Under the pieces are notes generated by a model. The model had not been told where the DNA came from, did no database searches, and saw nothing but the letters and a program-made list of their open reading frames with translations. From Alphaproteobacteria bacterium (lineage in GTDB: Bacteria; Pseudomonadota; Alphaproteobacteria; Micavibrionales; CSBR16-224), in contig SKHU01000205.1 in NCBI GenBank assembly GCA_007116755.1, positions 1 to 9,625 on the forward strand: a stretch of 9,625 nt of DNA, in the 5' to 3' direction. This document shows, one piece after another, positions 6,918 to 9,625 of this stretch; position 1 is the first letter of the stretch; the number at the start of each line of letters is the position of its first letter. Made by a program: the position numbers and the translations under genes.

Positions 6918-8125
6918 AATTCAGTTATCGCGCACTTAATACAAAAGGACATCCTGTGCGGGGCGTTATTTCCGCAGCGAACGAGAATGACCTTGCACAG
7001 CAGCTCTCCAGCCGCGGATATGAGCTGATTGATTGTAAAGAAGTCGGCGAAAAGACAGGCAAGCTGAGCGCCGCCTTAACGCGCGGCGTTAAAACGCGTG
7101 ATTTGATTCAAATGTTCGTCCATCTGGAACAGTTGCAAAAAGCCGGTGTTCCCTTGATGGAGGGATTGGCCGACATCCGCGACACGACAGAATCAGCGAA
7201 ACTCCGTGACGTTATGATGGATATTTACCGCGATGTCTCTGAAGGACAGTCGCTTTCCGCCGCGATGGCGGCTCACCCGAAAGAGTTTTCGCATATTTTT
7301 ATCTCGTTGATCGGCGCCGGAGAAGAAACCGGTAATCTGTCGGATTCGTTCAAACAGGTCATTACCCACCTGAAATGGACGGACGAAATGAACACAAAAG
7401 TCAAAAAAGCAACACGCTACCCAAAAATCGTGATTGTTGTAATTTCACTGGTCGTCTGGCTGATGATGGCAAAAGTTATTCCGCAGATTACCGAATTCCT
7501 GTCGAGTCTGGATCAGGAACCTCCCCCCATCACAAGGGCTTTGATGGCAACATCCGAATTTTTTGTCAATTACACGATTCATCTGGTTGTCATAATTTTT
7601 ATAACCGTGGTCATCTTTAAAATTTTACGCAGCATTTCATACGGTTTTCGCAGAGCAACGGATTCCATAGCCTTGCGTCTGCCGATGTTCGGCAATCTGA
7701 TCCGGAAAATCAGCCTGTCCCGCTTTGCGCAGACTTTCGGTGTCCTCTTTGCCAGCGGTCTGGAGGTTTTGAAATGTTTGAAATCCGCAGAACAGACCTG
7801 CGGGAATCTTGTCCTGCTGGAAGCTCTGGAAGACGTGCGGCAGCAGGTGCAGCAAGGAACGCCGCTATCCGATGCGCTGGAAACATCGGGCGAGTTTCCG
7901 TCAATGGTTGTACGCATGATGAAAATCGGTGAAGAATCAGGAAATCTGACAACCGTCCTTAATCAGGTTGTGGAATTTTATAATAACGATGTCAATGATG
8001 CTGTTGACGCAATGATCCAGGCAATTGAACCGGCCTTGACGGCTGTTTTGGGTCTGATTATCGTTTGGATTCTTGCGGCCGTCTTCGGACCCGTTTATGA
8101 TACGGCCACGACCATGGGAATGTAA
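6908..8125 (+). CDS. GspF/PilC-family inner-membrane platform protein
   Basis: The protein has 405 residues, the normal length for the family. It is a polytopic inner-membrane protein that sits above the assembly ATPase and couples its rotation to addition of pilin subunits. The N-terminus FSYRALNTKGHPVRGVI is the typical PilC/GspF opening. Two tandem T2SSF domains are visible, each with its signature: IGAGEETGNLSDSF in the first and IGEESGNLTTVL in the second. Three hydrophobic segments occur at about 172-190, 222-240 and 375-397, as expected. The start ATG 6908 is preceded by GAGG ten bases upstream. It lies 139 bases after the ATPase gene with no obvious terminator, and 17 bases before the next gene, so all three are probably co-transcribed. 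The order ATPase then platform matches many type II secretion and type IV pilus clusters. Confidence 0.95.
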   Translation: MAVKFSYRALNTKGHPVRGVISAANENDLAQQLSSRGYELIDCKEVGEKTGKLSAALTRGVKTRDLIQMFVHLEQLQKAGVPLMEGLADIRDTTESAKLRDVMMDIYRDVSEGQSLSAAMAAHPKEFSHIFISLIGAGEETGNLSDSFKQVITHLKWTDEMNTKVKKATRYPKIVIVVISLVVWLMMAKVIPQITEFLSSLDQEPPPITRALMATSEFFVNYTIHLVVIIFITVVIFKILRSISYGFRRATDSIALRLPMFGNLIRKISLSRFAQTFGVLFASGLEVLKCLKSAEQTCGNLVLLEALEDVRQQVQQGTPLSDALETSGEFPSMVVRMMKIGEESGNLTTVLNQVVEFYNNDVNDAVDAMIQAIEPALTAVLGLIIVWILAAVFGPVYDTATTMGM

Positions 8126-8142
8126 CAGGGATAAAAGGACAC

Positions 8143-9625
8143 ATGGCAAGAAAGCTTCGCGTACTGGTTTTGGGAGATGAGGGGGTTGCGCTGTTTTTTA
8201 CAAACGGCACAAAGATCGAGCGTGAATGCTCCCTGCCCTGGGCCGTTCCTAATCTTGAAGCCGAATTGATCGAAGTTCTGCATAATAAAAAATACCGCCA
8301 TATTCCCGTTTTTATTCTCTATGACGCGATAGAACAGCAATACCGCAAGGAAGAGATTGTTAAAACCAATATTCTTGATCAGAAAAAACTGGTCAAGCGC
8401 AAGCTTTCTTCGCTTTTTCCAAATGTTCTGGCCTATTCCTATATCCACTTGAAGCCGAATAAAAAAATAAAACAGAAAGTCAAAAGCCGTCACAAGTCCT
8501 ATCTGATCGCTGCCCTGCCTTCAACAGATCATATGCGGCAGATAGAAACAATTCTCAAGGAATCCCGGGTCGATATTGCCGGTCTGGCCTTTTTGCCGGT
8601 AGAATCTTCAAATTTTGCCGGCGAGTTTCTCGAACGTCTGGCTAAAAAGAAGAAAAAGGGCGACGCGGCGAACCTGTCCCGCTGGACATTAATGGTCAGC
8701 CACCATGAAACCGGCGGATTGCGGCAAATTTTTACCAAAGACGGCACACTCGCGCTGACCCGCCTGACGCCGCTTTCCGACAACTCTCCCGATAACCCGA
8801 ACTGGGTAGAGGAGCTGTATAATGAATTCAGCAGCACAATGGCTTACATCTCCCGCTTCGGCTTTTCCACGGCTGACGGGCTGGATATGGTTGTCATCTG
8901 TAACGAACACAACAAACAGGAGCTTCAAAAACACGATTTTAAAGGGGCAAACCTACAAGCCTTCACGGTCGACGAGGCCGCCAAACTCTTCGGATTTTCT
9001 ATTTCAAGCAAACGAAAAAACCCGCATGACCAATATGCCGATCTGCTGCATGCAGGCTGGCTGGCGCGTCAGCGTAAACTTAAAATGCCCTTCGCGGTTA
9101 AGTGGATTGAAAAAATTGCCGTCCCCCGGAAGGCTATCAAATCGGCCTCCGGCATAATGGCGCTCAGCATGCTTGCGCTCGGCTTTCTTGCCTTCACTAC
9201 ATGGCAGGATTACGAAAGACTGCAAAACGAAATTAACTTCCGCGAATCCAACAAGCGTGTTCTGGAGCAGGAATACGAGCAGGAATCAAAGATTTTTGAC
9301 CACCTCCCCGTGCGCCCGCGAACAATCCGCACGACTCTGGAAGTGAAAGAGATTCTGGACGATCATTCCATTTACTCCTACCCCGTTCTTGATAAAATTC
9401 ATGCCGCACTTTTGAATAAAGCTACGTTGCTTCATCTGCAATATGAAGATAATCGGCCTATGGAAGACCAAATTACGCAAACACGTCCCCAACCTCGGAG
9501 AGGTGTCGCCAGCTTGCGCGGCGGCCGCGAAGAAGGCATTACCATACGGGTGCGTTTCCGTGTTCCCGACGCATTGGAGCTTGACCGGAAAATACAGGCC
9601 GTTGAAGATATTAAACGCAGCCTTG
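8143..9625 (+). CDS. Divergent GspL / PilM-PilN-like bitopic assembly protein (3' end outside window)
   Basis: The frame is open from ATG 8143 to the window edge (494 codons). AAAAGGA precedes the start, three bases away, and the gap to the platform gene is 17 bases, so it is very likely in the same operon. The N-terminal ~330 residues are cytoplasmic and resemble an actin-like PilM/GspL domain by pattern. A strand-turn-strand TLMVSHHETGGLRQIFTKDG is followed by LALTRLTPL (182-211), which mimics the PilM phosphate-2 hairpin, then a helix VEELYNEFSSTMAYI as in PilM. The usual Asp/Gly nucleotide-binding residues are not evident. A single membrane segment lies at about 336-353, then a probable coiled coil (DYERLQNEINF onward), then a PilN-like periplasmic part. 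That part has YPVLDKIHAALLNKATLLHL and, after an Arg/Gln-rich insert, a strand-helix unit GITIRVRFRVPDALELDRKI. Such proteins link the ATPase to the periplasmic assembly platform. The assignment rests on architecture and position; overall similarity to known families is low. Confidence 0.7.
   Translation, partial: MARKLRVLVLGDEGVALFFTNGTKIERECSLPWAVPNLEAELIEVLHNKKYRHIPVFILYDAIEQQYRKEEIVKTNILDQKKLVKRKLSSLFPNVLAYSYIHLKPNKKIKQKVKSRHKSYLIAALPSTDHMRQIETILKESRVDIAGLAFLPVESSNFAGEFLERLAKKKKKGDAANLSRWTLMVSHHETGGLRQIFTKDGTLALTRLTPLSDNSPDNPNWVEELYNEFSSTMAYISRFGFSTADGLDMVVICNEHNKQELQKHDFKGANLQAFTVDEAAKLFGFSISSKRKNPHDQYADLLHAGWLARQRKLKMPFAVKWIEKIAVPRKAIKSASGIMALSMLALGFLAFTTWQDYERLQNEINFRESNKRVLEQEYEQESKIFDHLPVRPRTIRTTLEVKEILDDHSIYSYPVLDKIHAALLNKATLLHLQYEDNRPMEDQITQTRPQPRRGVASLRGGREEGITIRVRFRVPDALELDRKIQAVEDIKRSL

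Overview
The window looks like chromosomal DNA from a Gram-negative bacterium, most likely an alphaproteobacterium. The evidence is a BamB-type outer-membrane assembly lipoprotein, a membrane-bound GGDEF-EAL protein and a type IV filament assembly cluster, with codon use that favours G/C third positions but not extremely so. A Micavibrio- or Rhodospirillales-like lineage would fit, but this is an impression from sequence style and not a demonstrated placement. No rRNA, tRNA, CRISPR array, insertion sequence or phage gene was seen.

Layout. Positions 1-900 hold the 3' part of a bamB-like gene on the + strand. A convergent gene on the - strand (944-2266, possibly from 2350) encodes an orphan protein with a clear HNH-type H-N-H pattern. 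An AT-rich divergent promoter region of about 210 bases (2267-2478) separates it from a membrane-anchored GGDEF-EAL protein (2479-4659). That protein has a degenerate GGDEF signature (SADEF) and a complete EAL active site, so it is probably a cyclic-di-GMP phosphodiesterase with a periplasmic sensor. After a 144-base gap with a hairpin and a good sigma70-like promoter come three consecutive + strand genes of a type IV filament machine (type IV pilus or type II secretion-like). They are a GspE/PilB assembly ATPase with an N-terminal MshEN domain (4804-6768), a GspF/PilC platform protein (6908-8125), and a bitopic protein that runs off the window (8143-9625). The bitopic protein reads like a divergent PilM-PilN fusion, that is, a GspL-type architecture.

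How the genes may work together. The ATPase, the platform protein and the GspL/PilMN-like protein would form the inner-membrane motor of one filament system. MshEN domains are known cyclic-di-GMP receptors, so the adjacent phosphodiesterase suggests local second-messenger control of the motor. However, several MshEN ligand-motif positions are altered here, so binding is uncertain. Neither BamB nor the HNH protein shows a sequence-level link to the filament genes. The most unusual items are the divergent GspL/PilMN-like protein, which appears to have lost nucleotide-binding residues, and the orphan HNH protein.
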